From Pseudahrensia aquimaris (GTDB taxonomy: Bacteria > Pseudomonadota > Alphaproteobacteria > Rhizobiales > Rhizobiaceae), in the NCBI RefSeq assembly GCF_042676045.1, contig NZ_JBHTJV010000003.1, forward strand, positions 186,001 through 250,000: 64,000 nt of DNA, written 5' to 3'. How positions within the stretch are numbered: the stretch's first letter is position 1; the number at the start of each line of letters is the position of its first letter. The notes below the pieces were generated by a model, which saw nothing but the letters and a program-made list of their open reading frames with translations, had not been told where the DNA came from and made no database searches. Shown in pieces: positions 1-6,930 of the stretch. The position numbers and the translations under genes are program-made.

Positions 1-648
1 GCGGAAAAGGCAACGCGGGAATTCTATCACTATCTCGAAGATCTGATGCGAGAGCGCGAAAAGGCGCCGCGTTACGATCTGATTTCCAAAATGCTGGAAG
101 ATAAAAAAGCAGGCCACTACAGCCAAGACGAGTTCATCTCCACTTGCATGTTGATCCTCATGGCAGGCCACGGTTCAACCATTGACGTGTTGGGTTCGGG
201 CATGAATACGCTGATCGACCACCCGGACGCTTGGACAGAGTTGAAGGCAGCACCGGAGAAATTGCCGAGCGCGATTCAGGAAATATTCCGCACCGAGCCG
301 CCCCTGCCGTTTTTTCACCGTCATGCGACGCAAGACATCGAAGTGGCTGGGCGCGTTTTCGAGAATGGCACGACTTTTGGCCTGCTTTACGGCGGTGCAA
401 ACCGCGATGCTGCCGCGTTTACGCAACCGGACGTGTTCGACATTCGACGCACACCAAACCGCCATCTGGCCTTCGGACAGGGCGCACATTTGTGCTTGGG
501 GAATAATCTCGCACGGATGAACATGCGGGTGGTATTTGAGTGCTTGCTTCAGCGCTTCAGCGGGTTTGAGCTTGTGGGAGGCGTGGAATGGAAACGCGGT
601 TTAAGCGTGCGCGGCCCGGTTGCCTTGCAGGTTCGCCCTAAGACGTGA
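1..648 (+). CDS. Cytochrome P450, C-terminal part (5' end outside window)
   Basis: The reading frame is open from base 1, so the gene enters from the left and only about the last 215 residues are present. The visible part holds the P450 core. There is an I-helix motif AGHGST (A-G-x-x-T oxygen-activation region), an E-x-x-R motif (EIFR), and the heme-ligand loop FGQGAHLCLG near bases 472-501, whose cysteine binds heme iron. By family this is a heme monooxygenase needing external electron donors (ferredoxin and its reductase), none of which lies nearby. The fragment looks intact up to its TGA. The substrate cannot be inferred. It ends 3 bp from the convergent CoA-binding gene. Confidence 0.93.
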   Translation, partial: AEKATREFYHYLEDLMREREKAPRYDLISKMLEDKKAGHYSQDEFISTCMLILMAGHGSTIDVLGSGMNTLIDHPDAWTELKAAPEKLPSAIQEIFRTEPPLPFFHRHATQDIEVAGRVFENGTTFGLLYGGANRDAAAFTQPDVFDIRRTPNRHLAFGQGAHLCLGNNLARMNMRVVFECLLQRFSGFELVGGVEWKRGLSVRGPVALQVRPKT

Positions 649-651
649 CCC

Positions 652-1173
652 TCAATCCTTCAGGCCGAAATGCTGGAAACCCTTGCTCAGTTTCGGCTTC
701 TTGGCGGAGATTGTACGGCGGTTGAAGCCTGTCCAGCCAATTTCACCGCATAGTCGGGCATATTCGATTTTGGGGCAGCGGTTCTGGACCACCTGAATGC
801 CCGCCATTTCCAACGCAGCAGCGATGGCATCGTCGCGGATACCGAGTTGCAGCCAGACGACTTTTGGCAATTCTGGCAGCGCCATGATTTCGGATACAAT
901 TCCGGGGAGTGCCTCTGCCCGGCGGAATATATCGACCATATCGGGTGGCTGCGGCAGGTCGGCAAGGCTCGCGTAAGTCATTGCCCCCGCAATTTCCTTG
1001 CCCGCCTGCCCCGGATTGATGGGGAAAATATCGTATCCCTTCGTCGCCATGTATTTGGCGACGAAGAAAGATGGACGCACCTGATTGGCGCTCGCTCCGA
1101 TGATCGCGACCGATTTAACGCTCTGAAGGATGCCCTTCAGCCAATCATCGTCATATAGATCATGATCGACCAC
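652..1173 (-). CDS. CoA-binding domain protein (YccU-like)
   Basis: A protein of about 173 residues with a single Rossmann-type CoA-binding domain. The segment VAIIGAS followed by RPSFFVAKYM and the late NRCPKIEY are typical of the YccU/CoA-binding family, which resembles the N-terminal part of succinyl-CoA synthetase alpha. Its biochemical role is not established. The longest frame starts with TTG at 1197, but that would overlap the end of the upstream gene by 22 bp. The GTG at 1173 gives the usual start just before DHDLYDDDW, so I prefer it. It lies head to tail behind the small secreted protein gene, in the synteny block with the enoyl-CoA hydratase. Confidence 0.88.
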   Translation of the reverse strand: MVDHDLYDDDWLKGILQSVKSVAIIGASANQVRPSFFVAKYMATKGYDIFPINPGQAGKEIAGAMTYASLADLPQPPDMVDIFRRAEALPGIVSEIMALPELPKVVWLQLGIRDDAIAAALEMAGIQVVQNRCPKIEYARLCGEIGWTGFNRRTISAKKPKLSKGFQHFGLKD

Positions 1174-1175
1174 GT

Positions 1176-1562
1176 TCACCGGTGCCAGATAGAACAAGGC
1201 ACGCGCAGACCGGACGGGCGGCGGAAGCTGCTAGAGCTTACCAATTTCCAGCCCTGGCGGCGCAAGCGTGGGCGCAACTGCTTTTCGGTGGTTCCCCAAG
1301 CCCAGCGCCATCTTTTGCCGTTACGGTTGCGGCTATAGCCAAGCTTCACCAGCACGTCGCGGCGATTGATTGAACTGCGCGATGGCCGGTTTTTGCAGCG
1401 GATTGACGTGGGAATGAATCCCCTCCGCAGCACTCTTTTAGAGAAAGTCTCCAGCTGATTGGCATTGATCCAACCCGTCGACGCGGCTTCAGCGCTCGTG
1501 GGTATGATATGGCTGGCAAGCGAAATCGCAAAAGCCAGAAGGGCGGTAACAGTAAAACGCAT
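1176..1562 (-). CDS. Small basic secreted protein, unknown function
   Basis: A 128-residue protein with a clear N-terminal signal peptide (MRFTVTALLAFAISLASHI then a polar stretch ending AEAAS), so it should reach the periplasm or outside. The mature part is rich in arginine, lysine, tryptophan and serine, with two cysteines (IRCKNRP and VPCSIW) that could form one disulfide. A ribosome site AAGGA precedes the ATG at 1562. I do not recognise the family. The next gene downstream begins within 3 bp of its stop, so the two are probably co-transcribed. Confidence 0.65.
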   Translation of the reverse strand: MRFTVTALLAFAISLASHIIPTSAEAASTGWINANQLETFSKRVLRRGFIPTSIRCKNRPSRSSINRRDVLVKLGYSRNRNGKRWRWAWGTTEKQLRPRLRRQGWKLVSSSSFRRPSGLRVPCSIWHR

Positions 1563-1657
1563 GGGTATTCCTTATAAATTACAATCGGCAACCGGGCCGA
1601 CTCTCGTAAGAAGTCAAGACTACTTGTCCCTACCGTAACGTCAATTCACCTACCGTA

Positions 1658-2488
1658 TTATTCGTCCTGCCATTCGGGCGAACGATCCTCCAAAAACGCT
1701 CCAATACCCTCTTGCGCATCCTGCGCCATCATATTTTCGGTCATGACTTCGGCGGTGAGAGCGTAGGCCTCCGCGAGCCCCACTTCAGCCTGCGCATAGA
1801 AGGCTTGCTTGCCTACTTTCAGAGTATACGAAGACTTTTTGGCGATGTTGGCGGCATATTGCTGAGTAATTTTTTCCAGGTACTCAACAGGCACAACCCG
1901 GTTCACCAGCCCAATTTCGCGGGCGTGGCTGGGTGTGATAGCCTCGCCCGTTAGCAGCATTTCCATCGCGTGTTTGCGCAAAACGGTTCGGGAAAGCGCC
2001 ACCATCGGGGTGGAGCAGAACAATCCGATATGCACGCCCGGTGTGCAAAATGCGGCGTCTTCGCTGGCAATCGCCAAATCACAGGAGGCGACCAACTGAC
2101 AACCTGCCGCTGTGGCGAGGCCGTTAACTTCGGCAATCACAGGTTTGGGATGGTTGACGATGGCCTGCATCACAGTCGCGCATCGTTCCATCAGGCTTTT
2201 GAAATACGCGCGGCCTTTGTCGTCGTCGCTGCGGCGGGCGGTAAGTTCTTTCAAATCGTGACCAGCACAGAAAAGGTGGCCGTTGGCGGCGATGATGATA
2301 ACCCTCACTTCACCGTTTTGCGCCGCATCTGCTAGCGCTCCATCAAGCGCATCCAACATCGCTTCAGACAGCGTGTTGGCAGGCGGGTTATTGAGCACCA
2401 AGCGAAGCACGCCGGCATCCTTCATCTGCACAACCAGTGGCGCTGCACCAAGGTCTTGCGGTGTCTTGATTTTCAGAATTTCCGCCAT
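1658..2488 (-). CDS. Enoyl-CoA hydratase/isomerase family protein
   Basis: A 276-residue crotonase-fold protein. The first oxyanion-hole strand is seen in FCAGHDLKEL and the second in NGLATAAGCQLVASCDLAIA, with the family CoA-binding core between. The extra leading segment and the H-D-L-K-E signature resemble the ECHDC3-like branch rather than classic fatty-acid FadB hydratases. A crotonase usually carries glutamates at the catalytic sites. Here the residue after the second loop lies in the FCTPGVHIGL region, so activity on enoyl-CoA is likely but not certain. It is divergent from the thioesterase gene, with 88 bp between the two starts that must hold both promoters. Confidence 0.88.
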   Translation of the reverse strand: MAEILKIKTPQDLGAAPLVVQMKDAGVLRLVLNNPPANTLSEAMLDALDGALADAAQNGEVRVIIIAANGHLFCAGHDLKELTARRSDDDKGRAYFKSLMERCATVMQAIVNHPKPVIAEVNGLATAAGCQLVASCDLAIASEDAAFCTPGVHIGLFCSTPMVALSRTVLRKHAMEMLLTGEAITPSHAREIGLVNRVVPVEYLEKITQQYAANIAKKSSYTLKVGKQAFYAQAEVGLAEAYALTAEVMTENMMAQDAQEGIGAFLEDRSPEWQDE

Positions 2489-2576
2489 CGCGCTGCCAGC
2501 CTTCGTCGTTGTCCTTGCTCAATGCGTAGAATGTTGCCAATTTCGGCGCAACCTGTTCGTAATTGTCACTTTAATC

Positions 2577-3005
2577 ATGCAAAAGCCAGTTTTCACGCCC
2601 GAAGAACTCAATGCCTATATTGCAGAGGTTTACCCCGAGATCATCGATCAATTGCCGCAGTATAATGTTCGCACCATCGAGGCAGGCCGTGTGGTTGTCG
2701 AAAGCAAGACAGACCACCGCCACATCCGCGCCGGTGGCACTGTCTCCGGCCCTACCCTGTTCGCAATTGCAGATATGGGCGGCTATTGCTGCGCGCTTTC
2801 AGTCCTTGGCCGCGAGGCGTTAACGGTTACAACCAATTTGAACATAAACTTCATGCGCAAAGCCGAACCGGGGCTTTTGGTTGCAGACTCGCGGATATTG
2901 AAAATGGGCAAACGGCTGATGGTGTTTGACTGCACGATCACCAAAGACGGCAAAACCGACATCATCGCCCATGCGACTGGAACGTACGCGATACCGCCAA
3001 AATAA
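2577..3005 (+). CDS. PaaI-type hotdog thioesterase
   Basis: A 142-residue single hotdog-fold protein of the PaaI/YdiI kind. The segments HIRAGGTVSGPTLFAIADM and TTNLNINFMRKAEPG are the expected helix and strand, and the family hydrolyses acyl-CoA thioesters as a homo-oligomer in the cytoplasm. The frame is open further upstream, but only the ATG at 2577 gives the family start (MQKPVFTPEEL); the upstream part is antisense to the hydratase. Its stop codon TAA (3003-3005) lies within the left target duplication of the adjoining transposon, so the insertion left the protein intact. In related genomes this gene directly precedes rplM. Confidence 0.9.
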   Translation: MQKPVFTPEELNAYIAEVYPEIIDQLPQYNVRTIEAGRVVVESKTDHRHIRAGGTVSGPTLFAIADMGGYCCALSVLGREALTVTTNLNINFMRKAEPGLLVADSRILKMGKRLMVFDCTITKDGKTDIIAHATGTYAIPPK

Positions 3006-3007
3006 AA
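3000..3007. repeat. Left target-site duplication, 8 bp
   Basis: The octamer AAATAAAA directly abuts the left terminal inverted repeat and is identical to 5588-5595 on the other side of the element. An 8-bp duplication is what the IS1595 family is known to make, and an AT-rich target fits. It contains the thioesterase stop codon. Confidence 0.9.
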
Positions 3008-3030
3008 GGCGATATGGTATTTGACAAACC
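3008..3030 (+). repeat. Left terminal inverted repeat of the IS1595-type element
   Basis: Reads GGCGATATGGTATTTGAC and continues ACAAACC-like to 3030. Its reverse complement recurs at 5565-5587 with a single mismatch (G versus T at the ninth position). Inside these 23 bp the two ends diverge. Confidence 0.92.
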
Positions 3031-3070
3031 AATGATTTGAGCGGTCTTGCAGGCTGTTTCGGCCTACGTC

Positions 3071-3214
3071 TTACTTCTCGGTCTTTTTTGGCTTTTCGGT
3101 CGGCTTTGAACGAGCAATCTTTTTCAGCGCACGCTCAAACGCTTCCGGCGATTCATCCGCTTCTAATTTGCGGGCAGTCTCCCTGAATTTGTCAATTTGA
3201 GATTTTTCACCCAT
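3071..3214 (-). CDS. Passenger gene C: 47-residue charged protein, unknown
   Basis: A very small lysine/glutamate-rich protein starting MGEKSQIDKFRETARKLE and ending in a basic lysine-proline tail (KPTEKPKKTEK). It is predicted helical and cytoplasmic with no membrane segment. The frame could open at 3253, but the ATG at 3214 overlaps the TGA of gene B by 8 bp, which suggests translational coupling and is the likely start. Small proteins with the same D-E-S-x-E-x-F-x-x-A-L-K-K-I pattern occur beside other phage or accessory genes from my general recollection, without known function. An antitoxin or accessory role is only a guess. Confidence 0.6.
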   Translation of the reverse strand: MGEKSQIDKFRETARKLEADESPEAFERALKKIARSKPTEKPKKTEK

Positions 3215-3944
3215 GTGAGAGAAACCGATTCTTCGCCATGCTCTCAATCCCATTCAGCGGCGCAATCATAGCAACAGTTTGCAGCAAGACCTGGTCGGGA
3301 AAATTCAACGCCTCAGAATAAACCGCAACATTCTCATTTGCCGGTGACCGCCCGACATCAGAAAACATGACAAACTTTGAGTTTACCGAGTTTTGATGCG
3401 ATCCAACAATCTCGAAAAAAACACGCTGATCGCCGTGAATCGCGGCAACATCGACATTGTATTGCCGCCCGCTTTGTCCTGTAGCTTCAAACTCTTTTAC
3501 CAAATCAGCGCCAACTTTCGCGAACTGCAAACGATCAAACAAATTTCCGATTACATCAATCTCTGCATCTTTTCGGGCTTTTTCAATGGCTGATTTACAG
3601 GCATTAGAGCTTGCATTAGCCACACTTAAAACGGCAGACGCCAACCAATCCGAAGTCTCAACTTGAGCGAAACATTCGGAACGGTTGTAATGAACTCCAA
3701 AATGGTGCGCCTCGTTTTTGAAGTGCTTGCTAATTTCGTGGTCTGACTGACCGTGAGCAAGTGCGATTTGAGAGCCTTCACCTCCGTCCGATACAATGAA
3801 GCCATCGCCATGTGAGCGAATGATAACCTTCACCATTTCAAAAGATGGGTATAGGCAACTTGTAGAAACCAAGAGGCCTTGATCGGTGCTTTCACAAGTC
3901 ATCAAGAGACCAAGATGGGCCTTTAAGTCATTGCAACTAATCAT
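3207..3944 (-). CDS. Passenger gene B: DUF1828-like protein
   Basis: A 245-residue soluble protein. The N-terminal part (residues about 20-70) with VSDGGEGSQIALAHG resembles the DUF1828 domain, and the rest (about 120-240) has the length and position of the DUF1829 domain usually fused to it. That assignment is from memory of the motif and is tentative. The C-terminal stretch VDVAAIHGDQRVFFEIVG has an acidic pattern loosely like a nuclease fold but lacks the E-x-K signature, so I do not claim nuclease activity. The start ATG overlaps the stop of gene A (ATGA), and its own stop overlaps gene C. Three overlapping genes imply one functional unit. Confidence 0.72.
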   Translation of the reverse strand: MISCNDLKAHLGLLMTCESTDQGLLVSTSCLYPSFEMVKVIIRSHGDGFIVSDGGEGSQIALAHGQSDHEISKHFKNEAHHFGVHYNRSECFAQVETSDWLASAVLSVANASSNACKSAIEKARKDAEIDVIGNLFDRLQFAKVGADLVKEFEATGQSGRQYNVDVAAIHGDQRVFFEIVGSHQNSVNSKFVMFSDVGRSPANENVAVYSEALNFPDQVLLQTVAMIAPLNGIESMAKNRFLSHG

Positions 3945-4483
3945 GAAAAAAGGCCTCCTCTTTCTGGCAGGTCAAAGTTTCTTTGATCACCATCTAAATT
4001 GATTCTAACATAATCTGCTAAAACTGCCAGCGCTTGCGGCAAGCGTCTTGTGCTTTGCGATACGTTCTTACGGACTGGCAATTCCCAAACGCCATTTCTT
4101 TGATGCAAAACTTGAGTTCTATTCCCGTCCCAAGGATGGCAATGAGACCCACAGACGAGCGCTTCGAACCCGCCGATATGCTGGACGGTCAATGGATTAG
4201 CTTCGCAGACCTCAATTCTTTTGAGGTCTATTCTGTAACAGGGGTAACCCGCAAATATGACCGAAATGCTCGGTTCTTGGGAGCTAAGTCGACTTGAGCG
4301 AAAGGCGAGGTGCGCTCTACTACTGCCATCCGGTTCCAATATTGGCCAATGCGCCGCCATCTCATACCGCCGCCCATTTTCAAACCACTCTGGAACGCCA
4401 TAAGCCAACATCTTTTCAACTTCATAGAAGTCGTCAATTTGTTTTACCAAAGATTCGCGAATCGCTCTTTTCATGAAAGCCAT
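3941..4483 (-). CDS. Passenger gene A: unknown protein, possible DUF6978 relative
   Basis: A 180-residue soluble protein, first of the three-gene passenger operon. Landmarks are an N-terminal helical region (MKRAIRESLVKQIDDF), a central beta-rich part, and a histidine/cysteine cluster CGSHCHPWDGNR near residue 112. That cluster recalls the P-H-x-H pattern of DUF6978 proteins, which I recall as neighbours of DUF1828 genes; this is weak evidence. The start may be ATG 4483 or ATG 4474, and neither has a strong ribosome site. It lies 84 bp downstream of the transposase stop, so it may use the transposase transcript or a promoter in that gap. Function unknown. Confidence 0.7.
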   Translation of the reverse strand: MAFMKRAIRESLVKQIDDFYEVEKMLAYGVPEWFENGRRYEMAAHWPILEPDGSSRAHLAFRSSRLSSQEPSISVIFAGYPCYRIDLKRIEVCEANPLTVQHIGGFEALVCGSHCHPWDGNRTQVLHQRNGVWELPVRKNVSQSTRRLPQALAVLADYVRINLDGDQRNFDLPERGGLFS

Positions 4484-4567
4484 TAAGACAGAAAAACTGC
4501 GGCGAACTACACTCAGAATTTGAGATTCAGTTGTTGAAATTGTTCTTCTCGCGACTTCGAACGCGCG

Positions 4568-5518
4568 TTAATTAGCTCTTTGATACGTCAGTCGCTTGCC
4601 AACAACACCCATCAGCGCAACGTCAGCGCGTTCAATGTCGTTTACTCCCAAAGCAACGCGATTGTTATAGCGAAAGTCATATTCCGCCAGATAACGGTGC
4701 AAGTGCTTTTCCTTGCAGTGCTGATAAACGCCCTTCATGCCGCGCTTGAAAATGCTGTAATAGCCTTCAACCGTATTGGTGTGAATTTCGCCACGGCCCC
4801 ACTGCTTTTGGCTGTGGTTGACGTGTGCGTGAAGGAACTCGCGATCTACGTTGTGATAAACGCCAGCTTCGTCAGTGACCACGCGTGCTTCTTGGTCAAG
4901 ATTTGCGCGAATGATCGGCAAGATCGTTTTCTGGTCAACATGATCGACGTGGAAGCTACGGGCCTCGCCTGTGCGGCTAACGAGCGTCAGAACCGCCATC
5001 TTGTGACCGCCGCCTGGAAACTTCACGTCTTTGCCACGAAAAACGTCTTTCTTGCCAACATATGTTTCGTCAATTTCAACAATACCGCCGTTGCCGCCCA
5101 TATCGGGCAGAAAGTCACCGGAGCGCATGGCTTCACGAATGCGGTGAGTGAGGAACCAAGCCGTTTTGACCTGCACTTCCAAAGTGCGAGCCATCTGATT
5201 GCTGGAAATACCCTTTTTAGAGGAACACATAAGGTAGATTGCCTGCAGCCACTTGTGCATTGGCAGGTGGCTTTCTTCAAAAATCGTGCCTTTGCGCACG
5301 GTGAATTGGCCACGGCAATCGTAGCATTTCTTCACGCCAAAGCGCTCTACGCCTTCGGGGTTTTTCTTAGAAGCCTTCGTGCGCAATCCATCCAACTGCT
5401 TGATGCGATCTGTGCCGCCACAATGCGGGCAAGTCGGTCCGTTAGGCCAAAGCGTAGCTTCAACATGTGCGAAGGCTGCTGCTTCATCGTGGAAGTATGG
5501 GCGGGAGAGAATAGACAT
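4568..5518 (-). CDS. IS1595-family (ISXO2-like) transposase
   Basis: A 316-residue transposase of full family length. It has an N-terminal zinc ribbon (CPHC near residues 33-36 and CYDC near 65-68), a helix-turn-helix-like linker (ISSNQMARTLEVQVKTAW), and then the ISXO2 DDE catalytic domain. In that domain the acidic residues are visible in VEIDETYVG (near 150), VVTDEAGVY (near 218) and HTNTVEGYYSIFKRG (near 250). No stop or frameshift breaks it. A strong promoter lies upstream (5545-5574) with its -35 box in the terminal repeat. Enzymes of this family cut and paste the element and create 8-bp duplications, as seen here. Confidence 0.95.
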   Translation of the reverse strand: MSILSRPYFHDEAAAFAHVEATLWPNGPTCPHCGGTDRIKQLDGLRTKASKKNPEGVERFGVKKCYDCRGQFTVRKGTIFEESHLPMHKWLQAIYLMCSSKKGISSNQMARTLEVQVKTAWFLTHRIREAMRSGDFLPDMGGNGGIVEIDETYVGKKDVFRGKDVKFPGGGHKMAVLTLVSRTGEARSFHVDHVDQKTILPIIRANLDQEARVVTDEAGVYHNVDREFLHAHVNHSQKQWGRGEIHTNTVEGYYSIFKRGMKGVYQHCKEKHLHRYLAEYDFRYNNRVALGVNDIERADVALMGVVGKRLTYQRAN

Positions 5519-5544
5519 AACAATCGTTCCTGATTTGATGCCTA

Positions 5545-5574
5545 TTTATACCCCGTTTGATCTGGGTTTGTCAA
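5545..5574 (-). promoter_or_regulatory. Transposase promoter, -35 inside the terminal repeat
   Basis: On the minus strand TTGACA (5569-5574) is followed after 18 bp by TATAAA (5545-5550), 27 bp before the transposase ATG. The -35 hexamer is a perfect sigma-70 consensus and lies in the terminal inverted repeat, so transposase binding there would repress its own gene. Confidence 0.7.
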
Positions 5575-5587
5575 ATACAATATCGCC
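5565..5587 (-). repeat. Right terminal inverted repeat of the IS1595-type element
   Basis: Reverse complement of the left end (3008-3030) with one mismatch. It is followed at once by the second copy of the AAATAAAA duplication. Confidence 0.92.
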
Positions 5588-5596
5588 AAATAAAAT
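5568..5596 (+). promoter_or_regulatory. Possible outward hybrid promoter toward rplM
   Basis: On the plus strand TTGTCA (5568-5573, in the terminal repeat) is followed after 17 bp by TAAAAT (5591-5596, in the target duplication and flank). Each hexamer matches the sigma-70 consensus at 5 of 6 positions with ideal spacing. It could add transcription into rplM-rpsI. Confidence 0.4.
5588..5595. repeat. Right target-site duplication, 8 bp
   Basis: AAATAAAA, identical to 3000-3007. The 193 bp from here to rplM is the native upstream region of the ribosomal operon. Confidence 0.9.
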
Positions 5597-5669
5597 ATGG
5601 TAATCTGATACCCTATTTTTAAGGCGCTGTTTTTGTTAATTTTTTCCATGCGTTGCGCAAATTCGACAC

Positions 5670-5697
5670 TTGACGCTGCAATCAAGCGTGCTAAACA
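5670..5697 (+). promoter_or_regulatory. Candidate native promoter of rplM-rpsI
   Basis: TTGACG (5670-5675), a 16-bp spacer and TAAACA (5692-5697), 92 bp before the rplM start. It lies outside the transposon in the original upstream region. Supported by consensus match only. Confidence 0.45.
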
Positions 5698-5788
5698 GCA
5701 TCGCAACAGCCCTGCTCACCAGCGGGGTTTGATTTTGTTGGGCGCTGTGCCTGATGAAACAGAACCATTCGCAGACGGATAGAACCTC

Positions 5789-6253
5789 ATGAAAACCTTT
5801 TCGCAAAAGCCTGCGGAAGTTGAGAAAAAGTGGATTGTGATCGACGCTGAAGGCGTTGTTCCCGGTCGTCTCGCTTCCTTTGTGGCGAACCGCTTGCGCG
5901 GCAAGCACAAGCCAACCTTTACGCCGCACGTGGACGATGGTGACAGCGTCATCATCATCAATGCCGGCAAGGTTGCCTTCACGGGCAACAAATACACCCA
6001 GAAAAAATATTACTGGCACACCGGCTATCCCGGCGGCATCAAAGAGCGCACGGCCAAGGCTCTGCTCGAGGGCCGTTTCCCAGAGCGCGTCATGCAAAAA
6101 GCTGTCGAGCGCATGATGCCCGGTGGTCCGCTTTCGCGCCGCCAGATGAAAAATCTGTATGTCTATGCCGGTGCCGAGCACAAGCATGAGGCTCAGCAGC
6201 CGGTTGCAATCGACTTTGCTTCCGCTAGCCCCAAGAACAAGAAGGCCCAATAA
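5789..6253 (+). CDS. rplM: 50S ribosomal protein L13
   Basis: A 154-residue protein of normal L13 length for the group. Landmarks are WIVIDAEGVVPGRLAS, NAGKVAFTGNKYTQKKYYWHTGYPGG, and RMMPGGPLSRRQMKNLYVYAG, all characteristic. L13 binds 23S rRNA early in large-subunit assembly. It is the first gene of the rplM-rpsI operon, with 2 bp to rpsI, and has candidate promoters at 5670-5697 (native) and 5568-5596 (at the transposon end). Confidence 0.98.
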   Translation: MKTFSQKPAEVEKKWIVIDAEGVVPGRLASFVANRLRGKHKPTFTPHVDDGDSVIIINAGKVAFTGNKYTQKKYYWHTGYPGGIKERTAKALLEGRFPERVMQKAVERMMPGGPLSRRQMKNLYVYAGAEHKHEAQQPVAIDFASASPKNKKAQ

Positions 6254-6255
6254 CC

Positions 6256-6846
6256 ATGGCTGAAATCAATTCCCTTGAAGACCTGGGCAGCGCGATGAAA
6301 GACGCTGGCAATGCCGCTCCTGCTGCGGATGCCACGACTGACGCTCCTGCTCAGCCTGCACCCGATGCGCCTGTTTATGAGCGTAAAGTTGATGAACTTG
6401 GCCGCGCCTATGCCACCGGCAAGCGTAAAGACGCGATCGCTCGCGTTTGGCTGAAGCCTGGCACGGGCCGCATCATCATCGAAGGCGCAACGAAGAAGCG
6501 CGATGTTCAGAAGAAGAACGCGAAGGAAGGCAAGAAAGCCTCCAAGTCACGTGATTTTGCTGAGTACTTCGCCCGTCCGGTGCTTCAGATGGTTGTGCGC
6601 CAGCCGCTGATCGCTACTGGTCGCGACACGCAGTTCGACATTCACGCATCCGTTTCCGGCGGCGGTCTTTCCGGCCAGGCCGGCGCGCTGCGCCACGGCA
6701 TTTCGAAAGCCCTCACCTATTTCGAGCCGGAGCTTCGCCCGACTTTGAAAGCCGGTGGCTTTCTCACACGCGACTCGCGCGTTGTGGAACGCAAGAAATA
6801 CGGCCGTGCAAAAGCTCGCCGTTCCTTCCAGTTCTCCAAGCGCTAA
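6256..6846 (+). CDS. rpsI: 30S ribosomal protein S9, long form with internal insertion
   Basis: A 196-residue S9, against about 130 in Escherichia coli and about 155 in rhizobia. The core is unmistakable: YATGKRKDAIARVW, GGGLSGQAGALRHGISKAL and the C-terminal tail ERKKYGRAKARRSFQFSKR, which reaches the P-site tRNA. Two additions explain the length. One is an N-terminal Ala/Pro-rich extension (about residues 1-45), which rhizobial S9 also has in shorter form. The other is a lysine-rich insertion of about 20 residues (about 78-98, including KKRDVQKKNAKEGKKASK) in the loop before FAEYFARP. The frame is continuous and the gene is followed by a terminator. Confidence 0.97.
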   Translation: MAEINSLEDLGSAMKDAGNAAPAADATTDAPAQPAPDAPVYERKVDELGRAYATGKRKDAIARVWLKPGTGRIIIEGATKKRDVQKKNAKEGKKASKSRDFAEYFARPVLQMVVRQPLIATGRDTQFDIHASVSGGGLSGQAGALRHGISKALTYFEPELRPTLKAGGFLTRDSRVVERKKYGRAKARRSFQFSKR

Positions 6847-6880
6847 GGCTTGCAGCCAAATTCACCTTCGGGTGTTACAA

Positions 6881-6907
6881 AGGCGGGCCTTACGGTCCGC
6901 CTTTTTT
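6881..6907 (+). terminator. Rho-independent terminator of rplM-rpsI
   Basis: A 9-bp stem AGGCGGGCC / GGTCCGCCT with one G-U pair, loop TTAC and a T-run (6902-6907), 34 bp after the rpsI stop. Confidence 0.9.
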
Positions 6908-6930
6908 GTTTTAACTAATGAGATTTCCAG

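Larger units (their letters stand above)
3008..5587 (-). mobile_element. IS1595-type transposon with three passenger genes, complete
   Basis: A 2580-bp element bounded by 23-bp inverted repeats (3008-3030 and 5565-5587, 22 of 23 positions matching) and flanked by the identical octamer AAATAAAA on both sides. It carries an intact ISXO2-like DDE transposase (4568-5518) and, downstream in the same direction, three overlapping small genes (3941-4483, 3207-3944, 3071-3214). The base composition of the passenger part looks clearly more AT-rich than the chromosome around it. IS1595 members are known to carry passenger genes, so this fits the family as a transporter-IS. Exact duplication and an open transposase frame suggest a fairly recent, possibly still active insertion. 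Confidence 0.93.

Noticed and set aside
4580..5533. Long plus-strand frame of 317 codons opposite the transposase
   Set aside because: It mirrors the transposase frame codon by codon, has no family features, and the minus strand has a full zinc ribbon and DDE motifs.
5620..5645. GGCGCTGTTTTTGTTAAT as a possible right end of the IS
   Set aside because: It points the wrong way and has no partner on the left; the repeat at 5565-5587 with the exact 8-bp duplication explains the end fully.
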